64,000 nucleotides of DNA from assembly GCF_904849725.1 (NCBI RefSeq), contig NC_058522.1, positions 430,867,529 through 430,931,528 of the forward strand, written 5' to 3'. Positions 45,875-57,092 of this stretch are shown here, piece after piece. This DNA comes from Hordeum vulgare subsp. vulgare (Eukaryota > Streptophyta > Magnoliopsida > Poales > Poaceae). Under the pieces are notes generated by a model. The model was not told where the DNA came from, made no database searches, and worked only from the letters and a program-made list of their open reading frames with translations. Position numbers and translations under genes: made by a program. The first letter of the stretch is position 1. Every line of letters begins with the position of its first letter.

Positions 45875-47385
45875 TGCTACCTCTTGATCTTGCATTGGTT
45901 TTTCCCTTGAAGAGGAAAGGGTGATGCAACACAGTAGCAGTAAGTATTTTCCTCAGTTTGAGAACCAAGGTATCAATTCCGTAGAAGTATCAAGGCAAGT
46001 CACCAATGTACCTGCACAAAAACAAACAAACTTGCACCCAACACTATAAAGGGGTTGTCAATCCCTTCACGATTAATTGCAAGGTGAGATCTAAAGGTGG
46101 AAAGTGCAACAAAGTAAAAGTGTAGAGCTGAAAAATATGATGTGAAGTAGACCCGGGGGCCATAGTGTTCACTAGAGGCTTCTCTCATGATAGCAAGTAT
46201 TACGGTGGGTGAACGGATTACTGTTGATCAATTGATAGAACCGCGCAAAGTCATGATGATATCTAAGGCAATGATCATACGTATAGGCATCACGTCCGAG
46301 CCAAGTAGACCGATACTGTCTGCATCTACTACTATTACTCCACACATCGATCGCTATCCAGCATGCATCTAGTGTATTGAGTTCATAACAAACAGAGTAA
46401 CGCCTTAAGCAAGATGACATGATGTAGAGGGATAAATTCATGCAATAGATATAAACCCCATATTTTTACCCTTGATGGCAACAACACGATGCGTGCCTTG
46501 CTACCCCTTCTGTCACTGGGTGAGGACACCGCACGGTGTGAACCCAAAACCAAGCACTTCTCCCATTGCAAGAATTATAGATCAAGTTGGCCAAACGAAA
46601 CCCACAACTCGAAGAGAATTACAAGGATACGAAATCATGCATATAAGAGATCAGAGGAAACTCAAATAATATTCATAGATAATCTGATCATGAATCCACA
46701 ATTCATCGGATCTCGAAAAACACACCGCAAAAGAAGATTAAATCAGATAGATCTCCATGAAGATCATGGAGAATTTTGTATTGAAGATCCAAGAGAGAGA
46801 GAAGAAGCCATCTAGCTACTAGCTATGGACTCGAGAGTGTGTGGTGAACTACTCACGCATCATCAGAGAGGCAATGGTTTTGATGAAGAAGCCCTCCGTG
46901 TCCGAATCCCCCCTCTAGCACGGCACCAGAACGGTCCCCAGATGGGATCTTGCGGAGAGAGAAGCTTGCGGCGGCGGAAAAGTATTTTCGTGGCTCTCTG
47001 TGGTTGTTTCAGATTTTTGGGGAATTTCTTGGCGGAAGAAGTAGGACAAAGGAGCCACGGGGGGGCCCACAAGCCTGGTAGCCGTGCCCCGAGGCCGCGC
47101 CTAGGGGGCTTGTGGCGTCCCCCCGGGTCCTTTGCCTTTGTTCTCAAGTTCCGTGCGTATCTTCTGTTACGAAAAAAATCATTCTGAAGATTTTATTCCG
47201 TTTGGACTCCGTTTAATATTCTTCTGTGAAAAGGGTCAAAAACACGGAAAAAACAAGAACTGGCACTTGGCACTGAGTTAATAGGTTAGTCCCAAAAAAG
47301 ATATGAAATGCATACAAAACATCCAAAGTTGACAAGATAATAGCATGGAACCATAAAAAATTATAGATACGTTGGAGACGTATCA
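45875..47385 (-). repeat. 3' LTR of element B
   Basis: 1511 bp, TGCTACCTCTTG... to ...GACGTATCA. The TATATATA present in element A's LTR is missing at the matching place (about 47010-47040). Confidence 0.9.
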
Positions 47386-50177
47386 AGCATCCCCAAGCTT
47401 AACTCCTGCTTGTCCTCGAGTAGGGAAGTGATAAAGACTGAATTTTTGATGTGGAATGCTACCTAACATATTTGTCCTTTGTAATTTATTTCTTGTGACA
47501 TGAATGTTCAGATCCGTAAGATTCAAAACAATAGTTTACTATTGACATGAAAACAATAATACTTCAAGCATACTAGCAAAGTAATCATGAACTTTTGAAA
47601 TAACAAAGCCAAAGAAAGTTATCCCTACAAAATCATATAGTCTGGCTATGCTCCATCATCCCCACACAACGAATTTAAATCATGCACAACCCCGGTATTG
47701 GCCAAGTAATTGTTTTCACACTCTTACTTTCTCAAACTTTTTCAACTCTCACGCAATACATGAGCGTGAGCCATGGATATAGCACTATGGGTGGAATAGA
47801 GTGTGGTGGAGGTTTTGAGGAAAAAAGGAGGAGATGGTCACATTGACTCGGCGTATCAAAGGGCTATTGAGATGCCCATCAATAGATATCAATGTGAATG
47901 AGTAGGGATTACCATGCTACGGATGCACTTAGAGCTATAAGTGTGTGAAAGCTCAAAAGGAAAACTAGTGGGTGTGCATCCAACTTGCTTACTCACGAAA
48001 ACCTAGGGCAATTTTGAGGAAGCCCATCATTGGAATATACAAGCCAAGTTATATAATGAAAATTCCCACTAGTATATGGAAGTGTCAAAACGAGAGACTC
48101 TCTATCATGAAGAACATGGTGCTATTGTGAAGCACAAGTGTGGAAAAAGATAGTAGCATTGTCCCTTCTCTCTTTTTCTCTCTCTTTTTTTGGGCTCTTT
48201 GGCCTCTTTTTTTTCTCTTTTTTTGGTGGGCATCTTTGGCCTTTTTTTTATTTCCTCACATGGGATAATTATCTAATAATGATGATCATCACACTTTTAT
48301 TTACTCATAGCTCAATACTTAGAGCAATGATGACTCTAAAGAAAAATGCCTCCGGCAGTGTACCGAGATGTGCAACGATCTAGCTTAGCGTATGACGTTG
48401 AAACATCTCGCTATCTATCTTACGATCATGCAATGGCAATATGAAAGTGACGGCACAAGTCATGAGATGGAACGGTGGGAGTTGCATGGCAATATATCTC
48501 GGAATGGCTATGAAAATGCCATAATAGGTAGGTATGGTGGCTGTTTTGAGGAAGGTATATGGTGGGTTTGTGCACCGGCAAAAGTTGTGCGGTACTAGAG
48601 AGGCTAGCAATGGTGGAAGGTGAAAGTGCATCTATACCATGGACTCACATTAGTCATGAAGAACTCATATACTTATTGCAAAAGTTTTATTAGTAATCGA
48701 AACAAAGTGCTAAACACATACTCCTAGGGGAAGGGTTGGTAGGTGTTAACCATCATGCGATCCCGACCGCAACACAAAGGATGACAATCAATAAATCAAT
48801 TATGTTCTGACTTCCTAACATAGCGGTTCACCATACGTGCATGCTACGGGAATCACTAACTTCAACACACGTATTTCTAGATTCACAACACCTTACTAAC
48901 ATAACTATAATATTACCAAATCCATATCTCAAAACTAATTGAGAGGAATCAAACTTCTCTTTACTAATCGATGCACATGAATATGGAAGTTTTTCTTATA
49001 TCCTCTTTGGATGCCTATCATCTTTAGGACTACTTTCATAGCACAAGCCAATTACCAAGTTACTCAGAGAGAGCACTCTCAAAAATATAGAAGTGAAGAT
49101 CGAGAGTTATTATTTCTCCAAAATATGACACCGCCGTGCTCTAAAAAGATTTAAGTGAAGCACTAGAGCAAAGTTATCTAGCTAAAAAGATATAAGTGAA
49201 GCACATGCCAGCTAAATTGCCTAACTCAAAAAGATATAAGTGAAGCTCAATGAGTATTCTAGCAAATTCACGATGAGTGCATGTCTCTCTCAAAAAGGTG
49301 TGCAGAAAGTATGATTGTGACACAGCAAAAATAAAATACTCCTATAATACACGACACTCCAAGCAAAACACATATCATGTGGTGAATAAGAATATAGCTC
49401 CAAGTAACGTTACCGATGGATTGAAGACGAAAGAGGGGATGCCTTCCCCGGGCATCCCCAAGCTTAGGCTTTTTGGTGTACTTGAATTTGGCTTGGGATG
49501 CCTTGGGCATCCCCAATCTTGAGCTCTTTTCACTATTTATCCCATTGTCCATGAGAACATCACCCAAAACTTGAAAACTTCCCAACACAAAACTTAAACA
49601 GAAACTCGTGATATCATTAGCATAAGAAAACAAACCACCACCTCTTTAGATACTGTAGAAAACTTGATTTCTATTTATATTGGTGTTATATTACTGTATT
49701 CTCACTTTTCCATGCCTAGTACCCCCCGATACTATCCATAGTTTCATCAAAATAAGCAATCAACACAACAAAAACAGAATCTGTCAAAAATAGACCAGTC
49801 TGTAGCAATCTGTATACTTCGTATACTTCTGGTATCTCAAAAATTCTGAAAACTTATGTAAGTTAGGGCAATTGGCATATCAACCAGCAGCAAAAATAAT
49901 CAACTCAAAATCTGTTTCTGGATAGGAATTAAAAATAATTTCGTGAGCGCAAAGTTTCTGTCTTTTTCACCAAGATCGAACAACCATCACCAAAACTAGT
50001 CATAAAGGTTTTACTTGGCACAAACACAAAAAGGAACACAAAAAACACAATCATAACAGAATTATGATGGTGTGGACACAAAAAAACAGAAAGCAAAAAA
50101 TCAAAGATAAATTCATTGGGTTGCCTCCCAACAGGCGCTATTGTTTAACGCCCTTAGATAGGCATAAGACGATAGAA
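47386..50177 (-). other. long 3' untranslated region of element B
   Basis: Collinear with 27527-30262 of element A. It starts with the polypurine complement AGCATCCCCAAGCTTAACTC and includes the T-rich GGGCTCTTTGGCCTC block (48162-48260) and the twin hairpins (49435-49516). Confidence 0.75.
49435..49516. repeat. twin hairpins in the 3' region of element B
   Basis: GGGGATGCC...GGGCATCCCC at about 49437-49458 and CTTGGGATGCC...GGCATCCCCAA at about 49492-49516. Position and stems are as in element A. Confidence 0.75.
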
Positions 50178-50621
50178 TCAAGTATCGTCGTCTTTGGTTA
50201 TCAAACCATAAGTAGCCCTCATCATGGATTCATAAGGCAATCTTATTTTCTTTCTAGGAAAGTGTTCCATGCCCTTCTTTAATGGAAACTGAAATCTAAT
50301 ATTCCCTTCCTTCATATCGATGATAGCACCAATAGTCATAAGGAAAGGTCTACCAAGAATGATGGGATATGTCGGATTGCAATCAAGCACAATGAAATCC
50401 ACGGGTACATAGTTCCTATTTGCAATAATAAGAACATCATTGATCCTTCCCATAGGTTTATTAACAGTAGAATCCGCAAGATGCAAATTAACAGAGCACT
50501 GATCAATCTCGTTGAAGCCTAGAACATCACATAAAGACTTTGGAATAGCGGAAACACTAGCACCCAAATCACACAAAGCATTGCATTCATAGTTTTTAAT
50601 CTTGATTTTGATAGTAGCATC
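50178..50621 (-). pseudogene. pol: Athila-like aspartic protease
   Basis: The frame 50178-50576 holds CDLGASVSAIPKSL, the Athila-type retropepsin site (Asp-Leu-Gly-Ala), and PTYPIILGRPFL as the ILGR strand. It continues gag from 50622 after an in-frame stop in IKIKNYECNA, about 15 codons upstream. The frame ends shortly after the protease, in ITKDDDT, so the polyprotein never continued into RT in this copy. Confidence 0.8.
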
Positions 50622-52226
50622 TCACTCATCATGAAGTTTTCTAGGAATAGAAACTTCCAACTCAAGTTTCTCTTCAAGAGATTTCATCATAGCATCAATG
50701 ATATGATCGGTAAAAGCCTTGTTTTTGCTATAAGCATGTGGAGAATTTAGCATGGATTGCATCAAGGAAATACATTCAATCAAAGAGAAACTATCATAAT
50801 TGAATTCCTTGAAATCCAAAGTAGTAATTTCATTACTACTCAAAGTTTTGATATCCCCTACTCCACTTTCAGTGCTTTTAGCATCAAGATAGATAGACTT
50901 CGAATCATTGGGGCGTTTCTCAACCAAAGTGGATTCATATCCAGCCCTGTCATCATTAGGTTTGACATTAGAAAACAAGGATTCAATGGGAGTCACACCA
51001 AGCACTTTAAGATCTTCGTGATTCTCATCAGGAGAACACGCCCTTTTAAGCCATTCATGTCTAGCACGAATTTGGGCGGTTCTTTCTTTACTCTCATTCA
51101 TGGAAACACACATAGCTTTCAAAGTTTCATCCATATTAATCTTGGGAGGAGAACATATCAATTTCAAAGCATCAATATCAAGATATATTCTATCAACGGT
51201 CCTAGCCAAGTCATCTATTTTGAGCAGTTTTGCTTCTATGGACGCATTGAAAATCTTTTGCGAGTTGATAAACTCTTTAATATTAATCTCAAGATCAGAG
51301 GGTAATTTATTGTAATTTCCATGAGCATTGTTGTAGGAATTTCCAAAGTTATTAGAGGGATTGCTAGGAAAAGGCCTAGGAATAAATTTACCTCTAAAAG
51401 CATTGTTGTTGCCAAAATTATTCCTACCAACAAAATTAACATCCAAGCTCTCATTGCTATTCTCAATCAAGGAAGACAAAGGCATATCATTTGGATCTAG
51501 AGGAGCACCTTTACTAGCAAACAATTTCATTAACTCATCCATCTTAGCACTCAAAGAGTTAATTTCTTCTATAGCATGCACTTTTTTACTAGTAGGTGAC
51601 CTTTCAGTGTTCCATTGAGAATAGTTTGACATGATATTGTCTAGGAGTTTTGTAGCTTCTCCTAATGTGATTTCCATGAAAGTTCCACCGGAGGCGGAAT
51701 CCAAGATATTTCTAGAAGCAAAATTCAAACCAGCATAGAAGATTTGTATAATCATCCAAAGACTCAAGCAATGAGCGGGACAATTTATAATCCAAGATTG
51801 TGCAACATGTTCATGATCTAGTTGCTTAAAATTCATGATATCATTACGGAGAGAGATAATCCTAGCCGGTGGAAAATACTTGGATATATAAGCATCTTTA
51901 CACTTGTTCCAAGAATCAATACTTTGGGCAAAGATGAAAACCAAGTTTTTGCTCGATCTCGTAATGAGAACGGAAGTAGCTTCAATTTAATCACATCATT
52001 ATCCACATCTTTCTTCTTTTGCATATTGCATAACTCAATGAAGGTATTAAGATGGGATGCATCATCTTCTCTAGGAAGGCCAAAAAATTGATCTTTCATA
52101 ACAAGCTTCAGCAAAGCAGCATTGATTTCATATGATTCCGCACTAGTGGCGGGAGCAATCGGAGTACTAATAAAATCATTACTATTAGTATTCGAGAAGT
52201 CACACAATTTGGTGTTTTCAGTCATG
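50622..52226 (-). pseudogene. gag: Athila-like gag, one frameshift
   Basis: The start is MTENTKLCDFSNTNSNDF (ATG at 52226). The N-terminal part to about 51935 has FFGLPREDDASHLNTFIELC and LKLLPFSLRDRAKTWFSSLP, the typical Athila gag core. A frameshift near 51940 leads into the long frame 50622-51944 (440 codons) with DSWNKCKDAYISKYFPP, IISLRNDIMNFKQLD and an Asn/Gly-rich segment (about residues 155-200). The remainder is acidic and ends in SIPRKLHDE. Apart from that one shift the frame is open, so it is the best preserved gene of the window. Confidence 0.85.
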
Positions 52227-52475
52227 GTGACTTCAGCAAGCAGGCAAGCACACAAGCGAACAGAAAGCAAGCGAAAGAAAAGGGCGAACGAAAAAGGCAA
52301 ATATTTTTGGAATTTTTGTTTTTCAGAAGTGGGGGAGAGGAAAACGAGAGGCAAAATGCAGAAAAAAGTAAGTGCAAGAGATGAGTTTGCGATAGTTACT
52401 TGGATAAGCTTCACTTAGAATAGTCCCCGGTGCCAGAAATTGACACGTTGAAGGAAGACTATTCTTGACTTGATA
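52227..52475 (-). other. 5' leader of element B
   Basis: This leader is shared with element A (AAGCAAGCGAAAGAAAAGGG) and includes a second, degenerate copy of the primer-site region at 52422-52441. Confidence 0.65.
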
Positions 52476-52494
52476 CTCCCCGACAACGGCGCCA
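52476..52494 (-). other. primer-binding site of element B
   Basis: TGGCGCCGTTGTCGGGGAG on the minus strand, the tRNA-Asp site of Athila-type elements. Confidence 0.85.
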
Positions 52495-52505
52495 GAAATT
52501 GTTCT

Positions 52506-53995
52506 TGCTACCTCTTGAGCTTACATTGGTTTTTCCCTTGAAGAGGAAAGGGTGATGCAGCACAGTAGCAGTAAGTATTTCCCTCAGTTTGAGAACCAAG
52601 GTATCAATCCAGTAGGAGTATCAAGGCAAGTCACCAATGTACCTACACAAAAACAAACAAACTTGTACCCAACGCTATAAAGGGGTTGTCAATCCCTTCA
52701 CGATTAATTGCAAGGTGAGATCTGAAGGTGGAAAGTGCAACAAAGTAAAAGTGTAGAGCTGAAAATATGATGTGAAGTAGACCCGGGGGCCATAGTGTTC
52801 ACTAGAGGCTTCTCTCATGATAGCAAGTATTACGGTGGGTGAACGAATTACTGTCGAGCAATTGATAGAACCGCACAAAGTCCTGATGATATCTAAGGCA
52901 ATGATCATACGTATAGGCATCACGTCCGAGCCAAGTAGACCGATACTATCTGCATCTACTACTATTACTCTGCACATCGACCGCTATCCAACATGCATCT
53001 AGTGTATTGAGTTCATAACAAACAGAGTAACGCCTTAAGCAAGATGACATGATGTAGAGGGATAAATTCATGCAATAGATATAAACCCCATATTTTTACC
53101 CTTGATGGCAACAACACGATGCGTGCCTTGCTACCCCTTCTGTCACTGGGTGAGGACACCGCACGGTGTGAACCCAAAACCAAGCACTTCTCCCATTGCA
53201 AGAATTATAGATCAAGTTGGCCAAACGAAACCCACAACTCGAAGAGAATTACAAGGATACGAAATCATGCATATAAGAGATCAGAGGAAACTCAAATAAT
53301 ATTCATAGATAATCTGATCATGAATCCACAATTCATCAGATCTCGACAAACACACCGCAAAAGAAGATTACATCGGATAGATCTCCATGAAGATCATGGA
53401 GAACTTTGTATTGAAGATCCAAGAGAGAGAAGAAGCCATCTAGCTACTAGCTATGGACCCGAAGGTCTGTGGTGAACTACTGACGCATCATCGAAGAGGC
53501 AATGGTGTTGATGAAGAAGCCCTCCGTGTCCGAATCCCCCTTCGGCAGGGCACTAGAATGGTCCCCAGATGGGATCTTGCGGAGACAGAAGCTTGCGGCG
53601 GCGGAAAAGTATTTTCGTGGCTCTCTCTGGTGGTTTCAGATTTTTGGGGAATTTGGGCAAAGGAGCGACGGGGGGCACACAAGCCTGGTAGGCGCGCCCC
53701 CCAGGCCGCGCCTAGGGGGCTTGTGGCCTCCCCCGGGGTCCTTTTCCTTGGTTCTCAAGTTCCCTGCGTATCTTCTGTTACAGAAAAAATCATTCCGAAG
53801 ATTTTATTCCGTTTGGACTCGTTTAATATTCTTCTCCGAAAAGGGTCAAAAACACGGAAAAAACAGGAACTGGCACTTGGCACTGAGTTAATAGGTTAGT
53901 CCCAAAAAAGATATAAAATGCATACAAAACATCCAAAGTTTACAAGATAATAGCATGGAACCATCAAAAATTATAGATACGTTGGAGACGTATCA
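52506..53995 (-). repeat. 5' LTR of element B
   Basis: 1490 bp. The stretch 53013-53330 is nearly identical to 46383-46700, while the ends differ more. Confidence 0.9.
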
Positions 53996-54000
53996 GGCCC

Positions 54001-54260
54001 CCTACGGAATCGGGGGGCAACCAAGAGAAATCCTGGCTAACCGGCGGGCCTTTGGCGCAACACCCAGTCTATTTCGTCAGCTCCCTCATACAAGGGGCGA
54101 GAACAAGATATTCCGGAGTGCAGAAGTTGCTTTTTGGCGTCCTCATGGCCTCAATAAAGTTGCACCACTACTTCCAAGCACATGAGATTACCGTCGTCAC
54201 TCGCTTCCCACTGCAAAGGGTTCTGCGAAACCCCGAGCAACTGGAAGGATAGTGGAGTGG
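54001..54260 (+). pseudogene. pol: Tat pol, RNase H continued
   Basis: After element B the reading resumes with HPVYFVSSLIQGARTRYSGV and KLHHYFQAHEITVVTRFPLQ, the C-terminal half of the Gypsy RNase H. The junction with 45874 is clean once one GGCCC is removed. A stop after NPEQLEG and a frameshift follow. Confidence 0.85.
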
Positions 54261-54790
54261 GCGTTGGAGTTGTCCAGCTTCAGCTCAAGTTCGAGAGCAC
54301 CTCGACCATACAGAGCAGGGCCTTGGCGGAGTTCATTGCAGAATGCACCCCGTCGCCAGACGAAGAAATACCAGAATCAACCCTCCCGGGGAAGGAATCA
54401 GACTAGTAATGGGTCATGTACTTCGATGGAGCGTTTCCCTCTAGGGCGCCGGGGCTGGCGTGCTGCTAGTCGCACCTACTTGAGAGCATGTCAAGTATGT
54501 GATCCAGATGTATTTCCCCCGGGAGAATTCAACCAACAACAGCGCAGAGTATGAAGGGCTGCTTGCCGGACTCAGGATCGCGATGGATCTTGGAATTCAG
54601 AAGCTCATCATCAGAGGTGACTCCCAGCTTGTCATCCGGCAAGTCAACAAAGACTATTGGAGCCCATTGATGGAAACCTACGTGGAGGAGGTGAGGAAGT
54701 TGGAGGAACGCTTTGACGATCTATAGATGGAGCACGTACCCCGTGCTGAAAACACCATTGCAGATGACCTGTCAAAGCGTGAGCACTTAA
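54261..54790 (+). pseudogene. pol: Tat pol, second (archaeal-type) RNase H
   Basis: In shifting frames: STSTIQSRALAEFIAE, then MYFDGAF, then 54499-54726 with NNSAEYEGLLAGLRIAMDLG and KLIIRGDSQLVIRQVNKDY (RVT_3-like), and DLSKRE near 54770. A second RNase H next to the first is a mark of the Tat lineage. A TAG at 54724 and earlier shifts break it. Confidence 0.8.
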
Positions 54791-55300
54791 ACTTCCTGTG
54801 GAACCAAGAACTTTCGTGCTACGACTCACTCAACCCTCCGTGGCACCATCAACCAAGCCAGACAAAAGGAAGAAGCTTAACTCTAGCAAGTACTTCCCGG
54901 CAGACCTGCCAAGGAGCCCTGGCAAGAACCTCACCGCGGAAGAAGTTGCCGGACCAGAAACAAAGCTTGCCGGGGGGATCCCACCCCGACAGAAGACATG
55001 CAACTAGTCCTTGCTGCCGAGCCCCACGCTCCGGCATGGGTGCAACACATAGTCCGATACCTCCAGAATGGGGAATTGCCTGAAGAACCCGAAGAAGCAG
55101 AAAAAGTAGCCCGCTGGTCAAGCATGTACCAATTCGTAGATGACGCCCTCTACAGAAGACGACTGAACAACGTGAAGCTGAAGTGCATTCCCCATGAGGA
55201 AGGACTGGAGCTATTGGCCGAAATACATGGAGGAATATGTGGATCCCACATAGGGTCGAGGGCCCTTGCCGGCAAGGCGTTCCGACAAGGTTACTTTTAG
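54791..55300 (+). pseudogene. pol: Tat pol linker and integrase zinc-binding part
   Basis: A Pro/Lys-rich linker is followed by VQHIVRYLQNGELPEEPEEAE, SMYQFVDDALYRRR and LAEIHGGICGSHIGSRAL, the H2C2 zinc-finger half of Gypsy integrases. It ends with a nonsense TAG (55298) where the family has a Tyr-Trp-Pro step. Confidence 0.8.
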
Positions 55301-56267
55301 CCCACAGCCATCCAGGATGCAACTGCACTAGTAACTAAGTGTGAAGCGCGCCAGTTCCATTCAATAAAGCTTCATCAACGAGCACAGGCTCTCCAAACGA
55401 TCCCTCTCTCATGGGCATTCTCGGTCTGGGGGCTCGATATTCTCGAGCCCTTCCCCCGTGCCGCCGAGGGCTTTGATTACTTGTACGTCGCAATCGACAA
55501 GTTCACAAAGTGGCCAGAAGTGGAGCTAGTGAGAAAGGTGACAGCGCAATCAGCCTTCAAGTTCTTCAAGGGGATAGTCTGTCGCTTGGGCATCCCGAAC
55601 AGGGTCATCACCGACAACGACACCCAGTTCACGAGCCACATCTTCATGCAATACGCCCAGGACCTCGGCTGCAAAATATGCTTTGCTTCCGTCGCCCAAG
55701 GAGCAACGGTCAAGCCGAAAGAGTAAATGCCGAGGTACTGCGCGGGCTCAAGACCGGGACTTTTGACAAGGTGCACAAGCTTGGAAAACACTGGATTGAT
55801 GAACTGCCGGCAATTCTTTGGTCGATCAGAACGACACCAAATCTAGCCACCAGCCAGACACCCTTCTCCCTGGTCTACTGGGCAGAAGCAGTTCTTCCCA
55901 TGGAACTCATTCATGGTCACCTCCGGTGCTCACTTATGATGAGCTTGAGCAAGAACAATTTCATCCACACGACACAGTGCTCCTCGAGGAGAGCCGGATT
56001 CAGGCGGCTGTGCGAGCCTCTTGCTATCAACAAGCCTTGCGCCTCTATCATAGCCACAAGGTACGAGCCAGAAGTCTTGAGGAAGGCGACCTTGTTCTTC
56101 GGCATGTTCAGTCGGCCAAGAATACAAACAAGTTGACGCCGAAGTGGGAAGGCGCATATCGGGTAGTGCGAGTCACCAGGCCCGGCGCTATCCGCCTGGA
56201 GACCAAAGATGGCTTATCGGTGAGCAACTCCTGGAACATTGAGCATCTTCGAAAGTTCTACCCGTAG
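55301..56267 (+). pseudogene. pol: Tat integrase core and C-terminus
   Basis: The catalytic core reads VWGLDILEPFPR, YVAIDKFTKWPEV and ITDNDTQFTS (first and second Asp; TDNG is TDND here). A frameshift near 55700 then gives NGQAERVNAEVLRGLK with the catalytic Glu, WIDELPAILWSIRTTP, and LVYWAEAVLP. A final frame 55918-56267 ends GAYRVVRVTRPGAIRL and NSWNIEHLRKFYP with the natural stop. DNA strand transfer was its role; at least two shifts inactivate it. Confidence 0.87.
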
Positions 56268-57092
56268 GGAGAGGTTGCCGGGCTGACCGACGACCACCTT
56301 TTGTACAAGTCTTGCAGAAGTTGCATGTAATCCTTTGTACAAAGCCAGGTGAAGACCCTGAGCGCACTCAAATAAAGCATAGCGTTCCGCAAGATCATAT
56401 AGATTCTCATGATAGAAAACATGCATGCATCTATGATTTTGTGAAACGCATAAACTAAGAAGGGGACCATAGCCCTGATAGATATTTTTCCCCTTTCGTC
56501 TTTCTCTTGAAAGACAGGTACAACCCCGCGCACAAGTTTGCCGGGGGGAAGATAGTGGGGACGCCCACAATAGTAGCAATAGCCAAGATAATCCACTTGA
56601 GGCCGAAAAAGTAAACACAGTCGGCAGATAAGTTGCAAACACTTTGAGTAAGTTGTTGGGTAAGTACATCCCTCTCCTCTCTAAGCATCCTCGATTCTCT
56701 CACGTGGAAAAACCTGTGCGCTGGGGATCATTGTCATAAGTCTTCTAGACATCGTCTCGAAGCGCGCTCAACAACCGAGGTGGCTAGTCCGGCACACCCC
56801 TTTTGTAAAAAGCGTGCTCGACGACCCATGGCAAAGCCCGGAAGGGAGATAAACACCCTGTCGGTAGTGACGACTCCGGCAAGGTATAGCCCCCAAGGTG
56901 CTCGTGACAAGGCCGATTGCGCCAACGATTCCCCGGCAAACACACAAAGGTGGACCATGATATATAAAAAAGAAGAGAGAAAGGGGATGTGGAGGAAGAA
57001 AAACACTGCTCTCTCAAGCGAAGCACTAAGTATACCGCAAATAACAATAATTATGTTTAAAGTACAGATTGCAGTAACAAGCGGCACGGGGG
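56268..57092. other. spacer between pol and antisense accessory ORF
   Basis: Non-coding by content, with short frames in several registers and none conserved. TTTGCCGGGG and CCCCGGCAA pieces echo the U3 hairpin motif. Confidence 0.5.

Larger units (their letters stand above)
45870..54000 (-). mobile_element. Athila-like non-autonomous Gypsy element B, full length with TSD
   Basis: LTRs 45875-47385 (1511 bp) and 52506-53995 (1490 bp) flank a 5.1-kb interior, with TSD GGCCC at 45870-45874 and 53996-54000. Its LTRs, leader and 3' region are related to element A, but the coding cassette is gag plus protease. No RT, RNase H or integrase is present, so it would need a partner in trans. LTRs differ by a few percent. 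Confidence 0.92.

Noticed and set aside
50757..51305. 182-codon plus-strand frame
   Set aside because: It is the mirror of the minus-strand Athila-like gag, which has real gag motifs in the opposite strand.
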